Below are positions 6,509-14,737 of a DNA stretch of 50,542 nt, piece by piece. Position 1 is the first letter of the stretch. Each line of letters opens with the position of its first letter. The stretch covers positions 1 through 50,542 of the forward strand of contig SZPH01000016.1 of the NCBI GenBank assembly GCA_030263615.1. The letters run 5' to 3'. The notes under the pieces were generated by a model. That model was not told where the DNA came from and searched no databases. It was given only the letters and a program-made list of their open reading frames with translations. This DNA comes from Villigracilis sp900696595 (GTDB lineage Bacteria; Chloroflexota; Anaerolineae; Anaerolineales; Villigracilaceae). Both the position numbers and the translations under genes were made by a program.

Positions 6509-7264
6509 TTGAAAGCCTGGTTGAAATTTGCGTTGATATGGCTTGCAGGGGCGCTGACGCTCGCCGCCTGCGCGAAAGAGAAATGGGAGTACGTCTCCAT
6601 CGGCGGAGACTTCACCTACGCCATGCGTTGGAACGAGGCGTACGCGGCGTACATCGAAGATGATTTGGGCGTCGAAGTCACACTGACCGATGTCTCCTTC
6701 CATTCGCGCAAAACGCTGGGGGAGATGCTGGAAATCTTGCAGACCGACATGGAGTTCCGCTCGCTGGTGGAAAACGCAGAGGTGGTCACCTTCGATGTGC
6801 CAACCGAGTCCTATCTTGGGGGCGCGGAGGGCAGGTACATGAGTGAGATGTGTGGGGGAAATGACAGCGAAGAATGTTTTCGCATTGCGCACGCAAGGGC
6901 GGTCAAGGAATTGAGAGCCTATCTTGACGAACTGATGAAACTCGCAAACCCGTCCGACACCATCATGCGGACGTTCTTGTACGGAACTTTAGACGCATAT
7001 TTGGCGGCGGCGTTCGATACCGAATTGACGGAGGAGGAGGTGCGCGTCTTCACATTCCATGCGGACTTGATGAATGAGGCCATTCGGGAAATCGCAACTG
7101 AATACAACATCACGGTCATTGACATTGCGCCTTACTTCCAGCCGAACGGTCCCGGAACGCCTGCCAGCGAAGACTTTGTGACGCGCCTCGGATTCACGGA
7201 CAAAGCGGTGTTGACGGTGGCGGATCTGTTGCGCGAGGCGGGGTACGCGCCGTTAAGGCCGTAA
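6509..7264 (+). CDS. SGNH-hydrolase-like lipoprotein, catalytic residues lost
   Basis: A 251-residue lipoprotein starts at TTG behind AAAGGAGG. Its signal peptide ends LAAC (Cys 21), so it should be anchored on the outer face of the membrane. The mature part aligns by eye with the three other SGNH-like domains encoded up to 10869. Shared features are the block-I region VSIGGDFTYA, a Cys-pair loop CGGNDSEEC (CGGxDxxxC in the others) and the central TFDVPTESYLGG. The nucleophile Ser of the GDS motif is Phe here (GGDF), and the C-terminal DxxH is replaced (EDFVTRLGF). It is therefore predicted to be a non-enzymatic, perhaps ligand-binding, member. The first gene behind the palindromic operator, it probably heads an operon. 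The family assignment is moderate. Confidence 0.7.
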   Translation: MKAWLKFALIWLAGALTLAACAKEKWEYVSIGGDFTYAMRWNEAYAAYIEDDLGVEVTLTDVSFHSRKTLGEMLEILQTDMEFRSLVENAEVVTFDVPTESYLGGAEGRYMSEMCGGNDSEECFRIAHARAVKELRAYLDELMKLANPSDTIMRTFLYGTLDAYLAAAFDTELTEEEVRVFTFHADLMNEAIREIATEYNITVIDIAPYFQPNGPGTPASEDFVTRLGFTDKAVLTVADLLREAGYAPLRP

Positions 7265-7305
7265 TGCGGAATTTATTCCGCAATAAAAAGCGATATGAAT
7301 ATCGC
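7265..7305. repeat. Double hairpin just after a stop codon, first loop TTTA
   Basis: GCGGAA-TTTA-TTCCGC (within 7265-7282) begins at the base after the TAA stop. GCGATAT-GA-ATATCGC (7290-7305) follows. It may act as a transcript stabiliser or weak terminator. It belongs to the TTTA-loop hairpin family seen elsewhere in the window. Confidence 0.6.
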
Positions 7306-7334
7306 CCGACATAAGGAATGAAAGGAGAATCCCC

Positions 7335-7754
7335 ATGAATACCCTGTTTCGTCTCGTTGTTTTATCCGCCTTGTCCCTGAGCCTCGCGGCTTGCGGAGGC
7401 GGGGGCGCGGCGCCAGCCGATTCCCCGGAGATCGCCGTGATCGAAGGGATCGAAGCCGCCTGGAATGCGGAAGACCTGGATAAGGTCATGTCCTACTACA
7501 CAGACGACGCAGTGTCCTCCAATTCGCTGGGAAAGTATACCGGCAAGGACGCAATCCGCACTGAGTGGGAAAAATGGATAAACGTCTTTACGATGGATTG
7601 CAGGAACTACAGCCAAAATGGAAACACCCTGACGTACGAATGTTTCCTCGAAGCCCGTGAGGGAACGAACACGACGCTCGAATATTATGAGACGGTGATC
7701 GAAAACGGGAAGATCAAGTCGGAGATATTGACGGGGCAAAATCTTAATCCGTGA
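7335..7754 (+). CDS. NTF2/SnoaL-like lipoprotein, copy 1
   Basis: A 139-residue lipoprotein with ribosome site AAAGGAGAA and lipobox LAAC (Cys at about 20), followed by a Gly-rich linker. The mature domain resembles the SnoaL/NTF2-like cone fold: PEIAVIEGIEAAWNAEDLDK, then SYYTDDAVSSNSLGKYTGKD and FTMDCRNYSQNG. Many such domains bind small hydrophobic ligands, and without an evident catalytic pair no reaction can be assigned. A close paralogue is encoded at 9375-9794; the two share AWNAEDL, DDAV, LG-Y-GK and FTMDCRN. They alternate with SGNH-like lipoproteins, which suggests duplication of a two-gene module. Confidence 0.75.
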   Translation: MNTLFRLVVLSALSLSLAACGGGGAAPADSPEIAVIEGIEAAWNAEDLDKVMSYYTDDAVSSNSLGKYTGKDAIRTEWEKWINVFTMDCRNYSQNGNTLTYECFLEAREGTNTTLEYYETVIENGKIKSEILTGQNLNP

Positions 7755-7775
7755 TGCGTAATTCACATTTCACAA

Positions 7776-7877
7776 TGTCGTTCTGAGCGAAGCGACACAT
7801 GCACCGCTTTGCGGATGCAGTGCGGTGAGAACCTCTACGACCACCTCAGAGACCCTTCGCTGTCGCTCAGGGTGACA
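7776..7877. repeat. REP-like long inverted repeat
   Basis: TGTCGTTCTGAGCGAAGCG at the left matches the reverse complement of the right end (TGTCACCCTGAGCGACAGCG) with few mismatches, and an inner pair CACCGC/GCGGTG lies between. This is a common bacterial intergenic palindrome. It fills the spacer between the first NTF2-like lipoprotein gene and the next lipoprotein gene. Confidence 0.65.
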
Positions 7878-7896
7878 CAGGTAAATAGAGGATCGA

Positions 7897-9264
7897 ATGA
7901 AAAAAAACGCCTTCTATCTCCTTGCAACCCTTCTGCTCGCGTCGTGCAAGGCACGCGCGCCATGGGATGTCGTCATTATGGGGGATAGTTTCTTTGGGCG
8001 AAGCGTCATCGCCGACCAATACGCGGATTTCATCGCCGAAGACCTGGGTGTGGAGGTGAACTTGCACAAGAAGGCGGTTAATGGGCAGGAGCCGGAAAAA
8101 TTGCTCGCGAACCTCCGAAGCGACGAGGAACTGCGTCAGTTGATCCGCGATGCGGAGGCGGTCGTCTTCGATTTCTCGCCGGGCTGGTCGAACTCCGCGG
8201 AACTCAAGTATTTGGTCGGGACGTGCAAGGGAGACGAGGATCAAGACTGCCTGCGCGAGGCGCTGGAAACCGCCAAAGCGGATTGGACCGAAATGACCGA
8301 TCTGCTCGCGGAGTTGACGGCCGGCAAAGTGGTGCTGATCCACACCTTCACCTTCGGCGACTGGCCCTACGACGGCTATTACAAGGACAAAGTCACGCCC
8401 GAACAACGGACGGTCATGCTTGGTTACTTCCATGAGTTTCAAACCTTTCAAGAGCCGGACGCGCTGGCGCGCGGCATGATTGTCCATCACATCTTCCCGC
8501 CGGAGATCAGCGACCCGCCGCCCGCCGAATATTTTCAGGCGGATGGTTTTCATTTATCTGAGGAAGGCAGCCTGGTCGTCTCGACGTTGATGCGAAACGC
8601 CGGTTACAAAACAACGTGGACTTATCTCATCTGGGGAACGGCGCTTCAATCGCTTGGAGCCAATTTCCCGGAGGTGTATGCGGCGTACACCGAAGAAGAA
8701 ATGGGAGTTGAAATCGAGATCGTGAACTACGCTGGCGGCTCGAAGGAATCTTCTTTTCTAAAAACTCTCGAAAGCAAGCAGGATTTGATTGACGCTGTCC
8801 GCCGGGCAAAGTTGATGACCTTCGACTGGAATCCAAGTTCAGTCGATTCAGCCGAGAGAAAATTCCTGAACGGCGAATGTGGAGGGACGGATAACCAGGA
8901 TTGCCTGCGCGAAGACTATGCCCAAGCGCAAAAGGATTGGCTCGCCGCGCTAAACCGGGTGATCGAAATCCGCGGCGGGGATACGACCGGGATGCGCCAG
9001 ATCGTAATGGGAAACTGGCCCTATATGATCCATTACCCGAACATCGCGGAGGAACAGCGGTCTGTGTTGGTCGCGCACTTTATGGAGATGGCGTCGTTTC
9101 TGATGGCGGAAGCCGGGGCGAGGGGGATCGAAACCGTGCAGGTCTTCCCCGGAAAATATTTCGACAATCCGCCGCCCGATGATTGGATTCATGGAGTCGG
9201 TTTGACGGAGGAGGGGGACAAAGTGATCGTCGAGGCGTTGATGGAAATTGAGATTTCTAAATGA
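7897..9264 (+). CDS. Lipoprotein with two tandem SGNH-like domains (one apparently active)
   Basis: A 455-residue lipoprotein (lipobox LLASC, Cys about 17). The first domain (about 22-235) keeps SGNH features: GDS with Ser 31 in VIMGDSFFG, an Asn-containing SPGWSNSAE, and DGFHLSEEG with Asp 216 and His 219. The second domain (about 240-452) repeats the fold but has WGTALQS in place of GDS and lacks the His (IHGVGLTEEG). Both carry the Cys-pair loop (CKGDEDQDC and CGGTDNQDC). SGNH enzymes are esterases, lipases or carbohydrate deacetylases; the substrate here is unknown. The fused inactive second domain looks like an internal duplication. It is flanked by the two NTF2-like lipoprotein genes on the same strand. 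Confidence 0.75.
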   Translation: MKKNAFYLLATLLLASCKARAPWDVVIMGDSFFGRSVIADQYADFIAEDLGVEVNLHKKAVNGQEPEKLLANLRSDEELRQLIRDAEAVVFDFSPGWSNSAELKYLVGTCKGDEDQDCLREALETAKADWTEMTDLLAELTAGKVVLIHTFTFGDWPYDGYYKDKVTPEQRTVMLGYFHEFQTFQEPDALARGMIVHHIFPPEISDPPPAEYFQADGFHLSEEGSLVVSTLMRNAGYKTTWTYLIWGTALQSLGANFPEVYAAYTEEEMGVEIEIVNYAGGSKESSFLKTLESKQDLIDAVRRAKLMTFDWNPSSVDSAERKFLNGECGGTDNQDCLREDYAQAQKDWLAALNRVIEIRGGDTTGMRQIVMGNWPYMIHYPNIAEEQRSVLVAHFMEMASFLMAEAGARGIETVQVFPGKYFDNPPPDDWIHGVGLTEEGDKVIVEALMEIEISK

Positions 9265-9271
9265 TGTGTCT

Positions 9272-9355
9272 TTTTCTGCCCTTCGGCTACGGGACAATCC
9301 TTCGGCTTCGTTTCACTTCGCTCAGGGCCGTCCCTCCGCTCTGGGCGGCAGAAAA
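9272..9355. repeat. 84-bp element with 9-bp terminal inverted repeats
   Basis: TTTTCTGCC (9272-9280) and GGCAGAAAA (9347-9355) bracket a non-coding core with CTTCGGCT and CACTTCGCTCAGGG words. Its size is almost the same as the element at 102-186, but the ends differ. It sits directly before the ribosome site of the next gene. Confidence 0.55.
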
Positions 9356-9374
9356 TATAGTAAAGGAGAATCCC

Positions 9375-9794
9375 ATGAAACCCCTGATTCAAATCCTCGG
9401 TCTACTCGTCTTAACCCTGAGTCTCGCGGCTTGCGGAGGCGGGGGAGCGGCGGAAGCCGACTCCCCCGAAATCGCCGTGGTCCAGGCGTCTGTAGCCGCT
9501 TGGAATGCGGAAGACCTTGAGGCGGCGCTGTCCCACTATGCGGACGACGCGGTGGTAGTCAACCTGCTTGGGACATACGCTGGCAAGAAGAAAATCCGTT
9601 CCCTCTTCGAGAGCGCCATAGACGAATTCACAATGGATTGCCGGAATTTCAAGGTCAGCGGCAACACCGTCTCGTACGAGTGTGTACTGTTGGGAAGGAG
9701 CGATGGCAAAGCCTTTGCCGGCGAGAAGTATGAAGTGGTAATCGAAAAAGGCTTGATCGTGAGCGACAAGTATGTCGGCAAATTCGAGCCATAA
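9375..9794 (+). CDS. NTF2/SnoaL-like lipoprotein, copy 2
   Basis: A 139-residue paralogue of the protein at 7335-7754. It has the same signal peptide pattern (LSLAACGGGG), the same AWNAEDL start of the domain, DDAVVVNLLGTYAGKK and FTMDCRNFKVSG. The start at 9375 is chosen for the ribosome site AAAGGAG; the frame open since 9261 would translate the upstream repeat element. Length is identical to copy 1, which argues that both are intact. No catalytic residues can be named. It lies between the two-domain and the last SGNH-like lipoproteins and ends eight bases before the next start. Confidence 0.75.
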   Translation: MKPLIQILGLLVLTLSLAACGGGGAAEADSPEIAVVQASVAAWNAEDLEAALSHYADDAVVVNLLGTYAGKKKIRSLFESAIDEFTMDCRNFKVSGNTVSYECVLLGRSDGKAFAGEKYEVVIEKGLIVSDKYVGKFEP

Positions 9795-9801
9795 ACACAT
9801 C

Positions 9802-10869
9802 ATGAAATCCCTGTTCCGCATCTTTGTTTTAACCGCGCTGATCGCGGGTGTCTCCGCCTGCGCCCTGCGCGAAACCGTTGAGTTGGTTGTGATCGGAAAC
9901 GCCTTCGGGTCGAATACGATTCCGCAACTCTATGAAGCCGCCGTCGCCGAAGACATGGACGCGAAGGTCAATACCTATTCCTGGATGAAGCCTGCTGCCT
10001 CCCCGGCAACGTACCTGGAGAATCTGCAAACCGAGACAGAATTACGGAAGGCGGTCAAGAACGCCGATGTGATCCTCATTTCCTTCTCGCCCAGTTGGGG
10101 CAACGCCGCGGACAACATGTACTTCAACGATCTGTGCGGCGGTGATGACAACCAGGATTGCCAGCGCAAGACGACTGCCAAGGCGAAGCGTGATTGGATC
10201 AGCATCGTGAACACGATTGCGGAACTGCGCGACGAACAACCTGTGATATTGCGCGTGATCTCTTGGGGGGATTGGGTGTATCCAGCGTATTACGGGGATA
10301 CGATCACGCAGGAAGATTATGCCGTCCTCGTCCCATACTTTCGTGAGTACCAATCTTTGCAGGCTTCCATGCCCGGAGTCGGCGCGGCGCTTGCCTTCGC
10401 AGAGGATTACAACGACATTCCATCCGAATATTTCACAGACGGCTTGCATCTCTCCGATGCCGGGAGCGCGGCGGTAGTGGATCTTCTCCACAATTTGGGA
10501 TATGAACCTGCCATCATTGAAGGGTTTGCCGACCTGACCGTGACATTCAACGAAACGGGATGTACAGTCACCCCGCTGGAAGGGGAGATACCCAATCCCA
10601 TCTACATTCGTGTGGAGAACCCAACGGACGGCGATAACGCGCTTCTTACCCTTACGCTGAAGGAGGGAAACGGTGTGGAGGACATCCTTGCGTTCGGGGA
10701 TAACGGACTGCCTCCATTCATGGAAGGCACTACAATTCCGCATTATTCGCCGGGCAAAAACGCCAAAAATCTATTTGAAGTTCCGCTGGTAGATGGTCGC
10801 GAGAATTATCTCGTCTGCGCGCAGGATGGAGTCGGCGCGCTGGCTGTGCCGTTGATCTTGAAACCTTGA
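9802..10869 (+). CDS. SGNH-like lipoprotein with C-terminal beta domain
   Basis: A 355-residue protein starts at ATG 9802, giving a proper signal peptide (MKSLFRIFVLTALIAG, lipobox VSAC, Cys 20). Upstream in-frame codons overlap the previous gene and spoil the signal. The SGNH-like domain (about 25-235) has VVIGNAFGS where the family has GDS, so the nucleophile is replaced by Ala 34. The DGLH motif is kept (Asp 213, His 216). It shares CGGDDNQDC with its neighbours. Residues about 240-355 form an added beta-rich segment (ADLTVTFNETGCTV, PIYIRVENPTDGDNALL) resembling an immunoglobulin-like fold. No clear ribosome site precedes it, so translation may be coupled to the preceding gene. It is probably a binding rather than a catalytic protein. 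Confidence 0.7.
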   Translation: MKSLFRIFVLTALIAGVSACALRETVELVVIGNAFGSNTIPQLYEAAVAEDMDAKVNTYSWMKPAASPATYLENLQTETELRKAVKNADVILISFSPSWGNAADNMYFNDLCGGDDNQDCQRKTTAKAKRDWISIVNTIAELRDEQPVILRVISWGDWVYPAYYGDTITQEDYAVLVPYFREYQSLQASMPGVGAALAFAEDYNDIPSEYFTDGLHLSDAGSAAVVDLLHNLGYEPAIIEGFADLTVTFNETGCTVTPLEGEIPNPIYIRVENPTDGDNALLTLTLKEGNGVEDILAFGDNGLPPFMEGTTIPHYSPGKNAKNLFEVPLVDGRENYLVCAQDGVGALAVPLILKP

Positions 10870-10946
10870 TCAAGTCCGGTCTCGAGTTGACGGTGTTGAA
10901 GTAACCTCCCGCCGTTGTTGAAGAAGGCGATTCGGACTGTTCGATA

Positions 10947-10976
10947 ATTTTCAATACGGTTGAAAATTATTTTCAA
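10947..10976. promoter_or_regulatory. Fur-like iron box with three half-sites
   Basis: TGAAAATTATTTTCA (10961-10975) matches the Fur 7-1-7 consensus TGATAATNATTATCA at all but two positions. A third half-site ATTTTCAA (10947-10954) forms a further perfect 11-bp inverted repeat with it across TACGG. The location, 90 bp before an FTR1-type iron permease gene, supports iron control. Confidence 0.7.
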
Positions 10977-11067
10977 GTCCATATTTCTTCAAATTCACCC
11001 GCTCATCTGGAATCCGCAAGCGACAACCGCTATACTGCCGCGATTATTCGATCAAAGGAATCGCGGC

Positions 11068-13437
11068 ATGTTTATTTTTTCCCGTTCGTTTCACGCGTTG
11101 CAACTGACAATCCTGCTTCTCTTTTTCACCGTCCCCGCCCGCGCCCAAGCCGCGCCCGTCTGGGAACTGGCGGGGCAGATGCGCGACCTTGCTTTTCAAG
11201 CGCAGACCGAGTTATATGAAGCGACGCGCGCCAGCGATCCATCCGCGCATTACCAAACCGCCGCAAATTTCATTGACCAAGCCACGCAAATTTACGAAGC
11301 GAGTCTGCAACCCGCCTATCGAGAATCCGCGCCCGAAGCGGACGCGCTGATCGTGGATTCCTTGACTCGCGCGCGCGCCGCCGCCACAAACGGCGATGCG
11401 CCTTCGCTTGCCGCCGCGCGCAGTCGCCTCTGGACTGCGCTTTTGCAGGGTAGCCAAACTTTGACCTTATCCACGCTCAAAGCGGGCGACTTCGCCTCCG
11501 CCGCCGAATGGCTGAAACTGCGCGAGTATCGTGAAGCGACGCGCGTCAGCACAGTGGACGATCCATCAGCGGCGGCGATTTCTCAACTGGAACAGAATCA
11601 ACTATCGGCGGGGGAAACGGCGGACATCATCGCCAACGACCTGCGCGATTCGTATTTCTTCCGCTTGCGCGATGCGTTGACTCAAACCCAATCTGCCGCC
11701 GAGAAAAATTTTTCCACCCGCGCCGCGGAATGGGCGGGGCAGGCGGCGGGATATTTCTCCATCCTGCAAGCCGACATGGACGAAAAACTCGGCGCGGACG
11801 CGACAAACGCGCTCGCCAAGTCCTTCGCCGATTTGGAAGCCGCCGCGTTGAATCAAGATTGGGCGGCGGTGAAAACGCTGGCAACAAACATCCGCGAGAT
11901 GTTGAGCGCGTATCAGCCTGTTGAACTGACCTCCGCCGAAATCGCCGAACGCGGAAAACTGCTTTATCTGTTTACGGATTTGATTTATGTCGAATATAAA
12001 AACGGCGTGCGAGACGGACAGATCACGATTGCGATTGAATATCAGGAAGCCGTCACCTTCCGCGCTCAAGCCGAAGCGGCGTTTGAAGATTTGCGCCCTT
12101 TCATCGCCGAAGCGGACGTGGACTCTGCCGCGCGTTTTTCAGCGATACTGAGCGAACTCGAAACCGTCATCGCCAACCTCGGCGACCCGCAAGACGTGAA
12201 AGTTTTGACAGACGAAGGCTTGGGGATAATCGAATCCACGCTCAAAGTCAGCGCGGATTCAAACGACACCGCCGCATCGTTTACCATTCTTGACACCCTG
12301 CTCAATGAAATAGTAATTTCTGTCCGCGAAGGGCGTTATGAAGATGCAGAACGCACGCGCATCGAAGCCTACGCCATTCTGGAAAGCGGACCCGAGCAAC
12401 GGCTCGTTCATCGCGCGCCCATCCTTGCGCGCGAGTTGGAAGGTTTGTTTTGGGAAGGCACGGAAGGACAAAAAGGCTTGGCGACTCTGATCGCGGAAAA
12501 AGCGTCAGCCGAAGAAACTGCCGCGTGCGTGAACCAGCTCAACGTCAAGTTAAAAGAAGCGGAAGATTTTCTCTCGGTCGGCATGAGCGGCGCGCTTGCC
12601 GTCGTCAACAGCATGGTCATCATCCTGCGCGAAGGCTTGGAAGCGGTTCTCATCCTCGGCGCGATTCTCGGTTATCTGCGCGCCACCAACAGCCCGAAAA
12701 AATTCAGCGCGTGGGTGTATGCGGGAACTGCCGCCGCGATTTTGTTGAGCGTTGCCACATGGTGGGCGGCGGAGACGTTTATCACCATCACGGTTGCGGG
12801 GCGCGAGATTATCGAAGGCGTGGCGAGTTTGGTGGCGGTGGCGGTTTTGTTTTACGTCACCAACTGGCTGTTTGAAAAAGTGTACGTCACCGATTGGATT
12901 GCCTTCGTCAAAGAGCAGGTCGGCAAGGCGCTTTCCAACGGCTCGGCGTTGGCGCTGGCGGGGCTGGGATTCACAGTCGTTTATCGTGAAGGTTTTGAAA
13001 CCGTTTTGTTTTATCAGGCGCTGGCGTTCGACGCGCAGGCAAGTTCCATCTGGCTGGGGTTCGTCATCGGCTTGCTCATCATCTTCGCGGTGGCATACGC
13101 CATTTTGAAAATGAGCAAACGCCTGCCGCTCAAACCGTTCTTCACAATCACGGGCTTGTTGCTCATGGCGCTCGCCTTCAACTTTATGGGCGCGGGCATC
13201 CGCGAACTGCAAGAGGCGGGCATCGTCTCGGCTCACCTGCTGACGTGGATTCCCGAAAACTTGATTCTCATGGAACTCTTCGGCATCTTCCCCACGCTCG
13301 AAACCACGCTCGCGCAAGTTTTATTTTTGATTGTCTTAATCGCCACGTTTAGTTACAGCGTCTGGCGTAAGAAAAAACAAAGTACCGCGAGATTTATCTC
13401 GCAACCCCAAACCTCATCACACCCCTCAAAGGAGTAA
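11068..13437 (+). CDS. FTR1/EfeU-family high-affinity iron permease with long extracytoplasmic domain
   Basis: A 789-residue protein. The start at 11068 has AAAGGAA upstream and yields a signal peptide (LTILLLFFTVPARAQA). Residues about 35-500 are a helical extracytoplasmic region with many Ala and Glu, similar in style to the soluble domains fused to bacterial FTR1 proteins. The C-terminal membrane domain has the two family motifs REGLE (521-525) and REGFE (640-644), whose Glu residues coordinate ferric iron in yeast Ftr1p and EfeU. The first gene after a Fur-like box, it is followed on the same strand by an imelysin/EfeO-like lipoprotein, a His-rich membrane protein and a multiheme cytochrome, so the set probably performs iron oxidation or reduction coupled to uptake. 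The last residues (TARFISQPQTSS) come from a TTTA-loop hairpin. Confidence 0.9.
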   Translation: MFIFSRSFHALQLTILLLFFTVPARAQAAPVWELAGQMRDLAFQAQTELYEATRASDPSAHYQTAANFIDQATQIYEASLQPAYRESAPEADALIVDSLTRARAAATNGDAPSLAAARSRLWTALLQGSQTLTLSTLKAGDFASAAEWLKLREYREATRVSTVDDPSAAAISQLEQNQLSAGETADIIANDLRDSYFFRLRDALTQTQSAAEKNFSTRAAEWAGQAAGYFSILQADMDEKLGADATNALAKSFADLEAAALNQDWAAVKTLATNIREMLSAYQPVELTSAEIAERGKLLYLFTDLIYVEYKNGVRDGQITIAIEYQEAVTFRAQAEAAFEDLRPFIAEADVDSAARFSAILSELETVIANLGDPQDVKVLTDEGLGIIESTLKVSADSNDTAASFTILDTLLNEIVISVREGRYEDAERTRIEAYAILESGPEQRLVHRAPILARELEGLFWEGTEGQKGLATLIAEKASAEETAACVNQLNVKLKEAEDFLSVGMSGALAVVNSMVIILREGLEAVLILGAILGYLRATNSPKKFSAWVYAGTAAAILLSVATWWAAETFITITVAGREIIEGVASLVAVAVLFYVTNWLFEKVYVTDWIAFVKEQVGKALSNGSALALAGLGFTVVYREGFETVLFYQALAFDAQASSIWLGFVIGLLIIFAVAYAILKMSKRLPLKPFFTITGLLLMALAFNFMGAGIRELQEAGIVSAHLLTWIPENLILMELFGIFPTLETTLAQVLFLIVLIATFSYSVWRKKKQSTARFISQPQTSSHPSKE
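13387..13402. repeat. TTTA-loop hairpin inside the 3' end of the iron permease gene
   Basis: GCGAGA-TTTA-TCTCGC is a perfect 6-bp stem with the TTTA loop of the family. It is translated as part of the permease C terminus. Confidence 0.6.
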
Positions 13438-13445
13438 AGTTTTAC

Positions 13446-14630
13446 ATGAAGAAAAATTGGATCGCTTTCCTTATAGGAATCCTGACCCTCAGCCTGATTC
13501 TCGCCGCCTGTGCGCCTCAAGCCGCGCCGACAGTTGATTCTGTTTCGACAGATTCTCCCGCCGCCCAAGCCGACCTCGGCGCGGTCAAAGCCTACGCCGT
13601 GGAACAGGCGTCCCTGATGAAAGATGCGACCGCCTCCCTGCGCGCAAAAGCCGAAAAATATTACGCCGCCCTCGCGCAAATCAAATCCGAACAACCAGAA
13701 GCAAACCCCTACGAAGTGTTGTGGGCGAATCATCCCGACGCGGTCAAAGTCCTCATCGAAGGGATGCGCGCCGACTGGATGACCGCGCACAATCATTACG
13801 AATCGAACGAAGGCATCATCGCGGGCGTTCCGTCTCTGGCGTATTACGACGCATGGATTGACGCAGGTCCGCCCGCCTCCGAAGACCCCGAAGCCGTTCA
13901 GTGGACGTTGACTCTGGCGGACGGCAAAGTTTTGGAAAGCCCTGGAAATCTCTTTCACACGCTGGGCGAGCCGATTTTGTACGGAACAGTGGATGAATAC
14001 ATCGGCTTGGCTGTGGACTTGAACGGAGACGGCAACACAGGCTTGAGCGAAGCCCTGCCCGAAGCCGAAATGTTGCTTGCCACCGCGCAAGCGTTGGACA
14101 TCGCCTCGGGTCAAATGCTGGACGCGGTCAACGCCTGGCAACCGACAATGGAAGACGCTTTCATGGCAATGGCAACCATGATCCCCACCATGAACGAATA
14201 TTTTGAACAATGGAAATTATCGTCCTTTGTTTCGGGCGATGCCTCCGTGCAAATTAGTTTTGTCGCCGCCAGCCGCCTGCTGGATGTGACGGGCATTTTG
14301 CAAAGCCTCGACCTGACCTACGACAACGTCCGCCCTGTGGTTGGCGCAGTCGACTCGAAACTGGATGAGCAAATCGCCGCAGGCTTTACCGACCTTGTCG
14401 CTTATGTCGGCGATTTATATACAAAGGAAAAGGCTGGCACAGTCTTCACCCCCGAAGAAGCGGACGCCTTCGGCACCGAAGCGCAGGATAAAGCCACCGC
14501 CCTCGCCGCGTTGGTCGTTCAAGCCGCCGCCAAAGCGAACATCGCGCTCGACCTCGAAGCGGAAGGCTGGACTCCCGATTCCCCGCCTGCCATCGAAGCC
14601 ATCGCTCCCGCCCCCGCGCCGATTGAGTAA
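13446..14630 (+). CDS. Imelysin/EfeO-like lipoprotein of the iron-uptake locus
   Basis: A 394-residue lipoprotein (lipobox LAAC, Cys about 21) with an all-helical mature part. It contains SEQPEANPYEVLWANHPDAV, NHYESNEGIIAGVP, TLGEPILYGTVDEYIGL and an EF-hand-like DLNGDGNTGLSE. Position directly after FTR1 and the helical, acidic, His-poor sequence recall the EfeO/EfeM imelysin domain, which binds metal for delivery to EfeU. I assign the family by context and general style, not by a complete motif. It has a ribosome site (AAAGGAG) with a rather long spacer and sits nine bases after the permease stop, so the two are almost certainly co-expressed. The end is Pro/Ala-rich. Confidence 0.65.
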   Translation: MKKNWIAFLIGILTLSLILAACAPQAAPTVDSVSTDSPAAQADLGAVKAYAVEQASLMKDATASLRAKAEKYYAALAQIKSEQPEANPYEVLWANHPDAVKVLIEGMRADWMTAHNHYESNEGIIAGVPSLAYYDAWIDAGPPASEDPEAVQWTLTLADGKVLESPGNLFHTLGEPILYGTVDEYIGLAVDLNGDGNTGLSEALPEAEMLLATAQALDIASGQMLDAVNAWQPTMEDAFMAMATMIPTMNEYFEQWKLSSFVSGDASVQISFVAASRLLDVTGILQSLDLTYDNVRPVVGAVDSKLDEQIAAGFTDLVAYVGDLYTKEKAGTVFTPEEADAFGTEAQDKATALAALVVQAAAKANIALDLEAEGWTPDSPPAIEAIAPAPAPIE

Positions 14631-14645
14631 AATACCTTCGTCAAA

Positions 14646-14717
14646 CCCTCACCCTGACCCTCTCCCAAAGGGAGAGGGAACTCCCTTCCCCCCTCGGGGA
14701 AGGGCTGGGGATGAGGG
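14646..14717. repeat. Palindromic intergenic repeat (CCCTCTCCC type)
   Basis: CCCTCTCCC-AAA-GGGAGAGGG followed by CCCTTCCCC-CCTC-GGGGAAGGG, with outer CCCTCA/TGAGGG. This is a widespread bacterial REP/BIME type. It separates the lipoprotein from the next membrane protein gene. Confidence 0.75.
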
Positions 14718-14737
14718 ACAGCAAAGTGAGTAGATTT

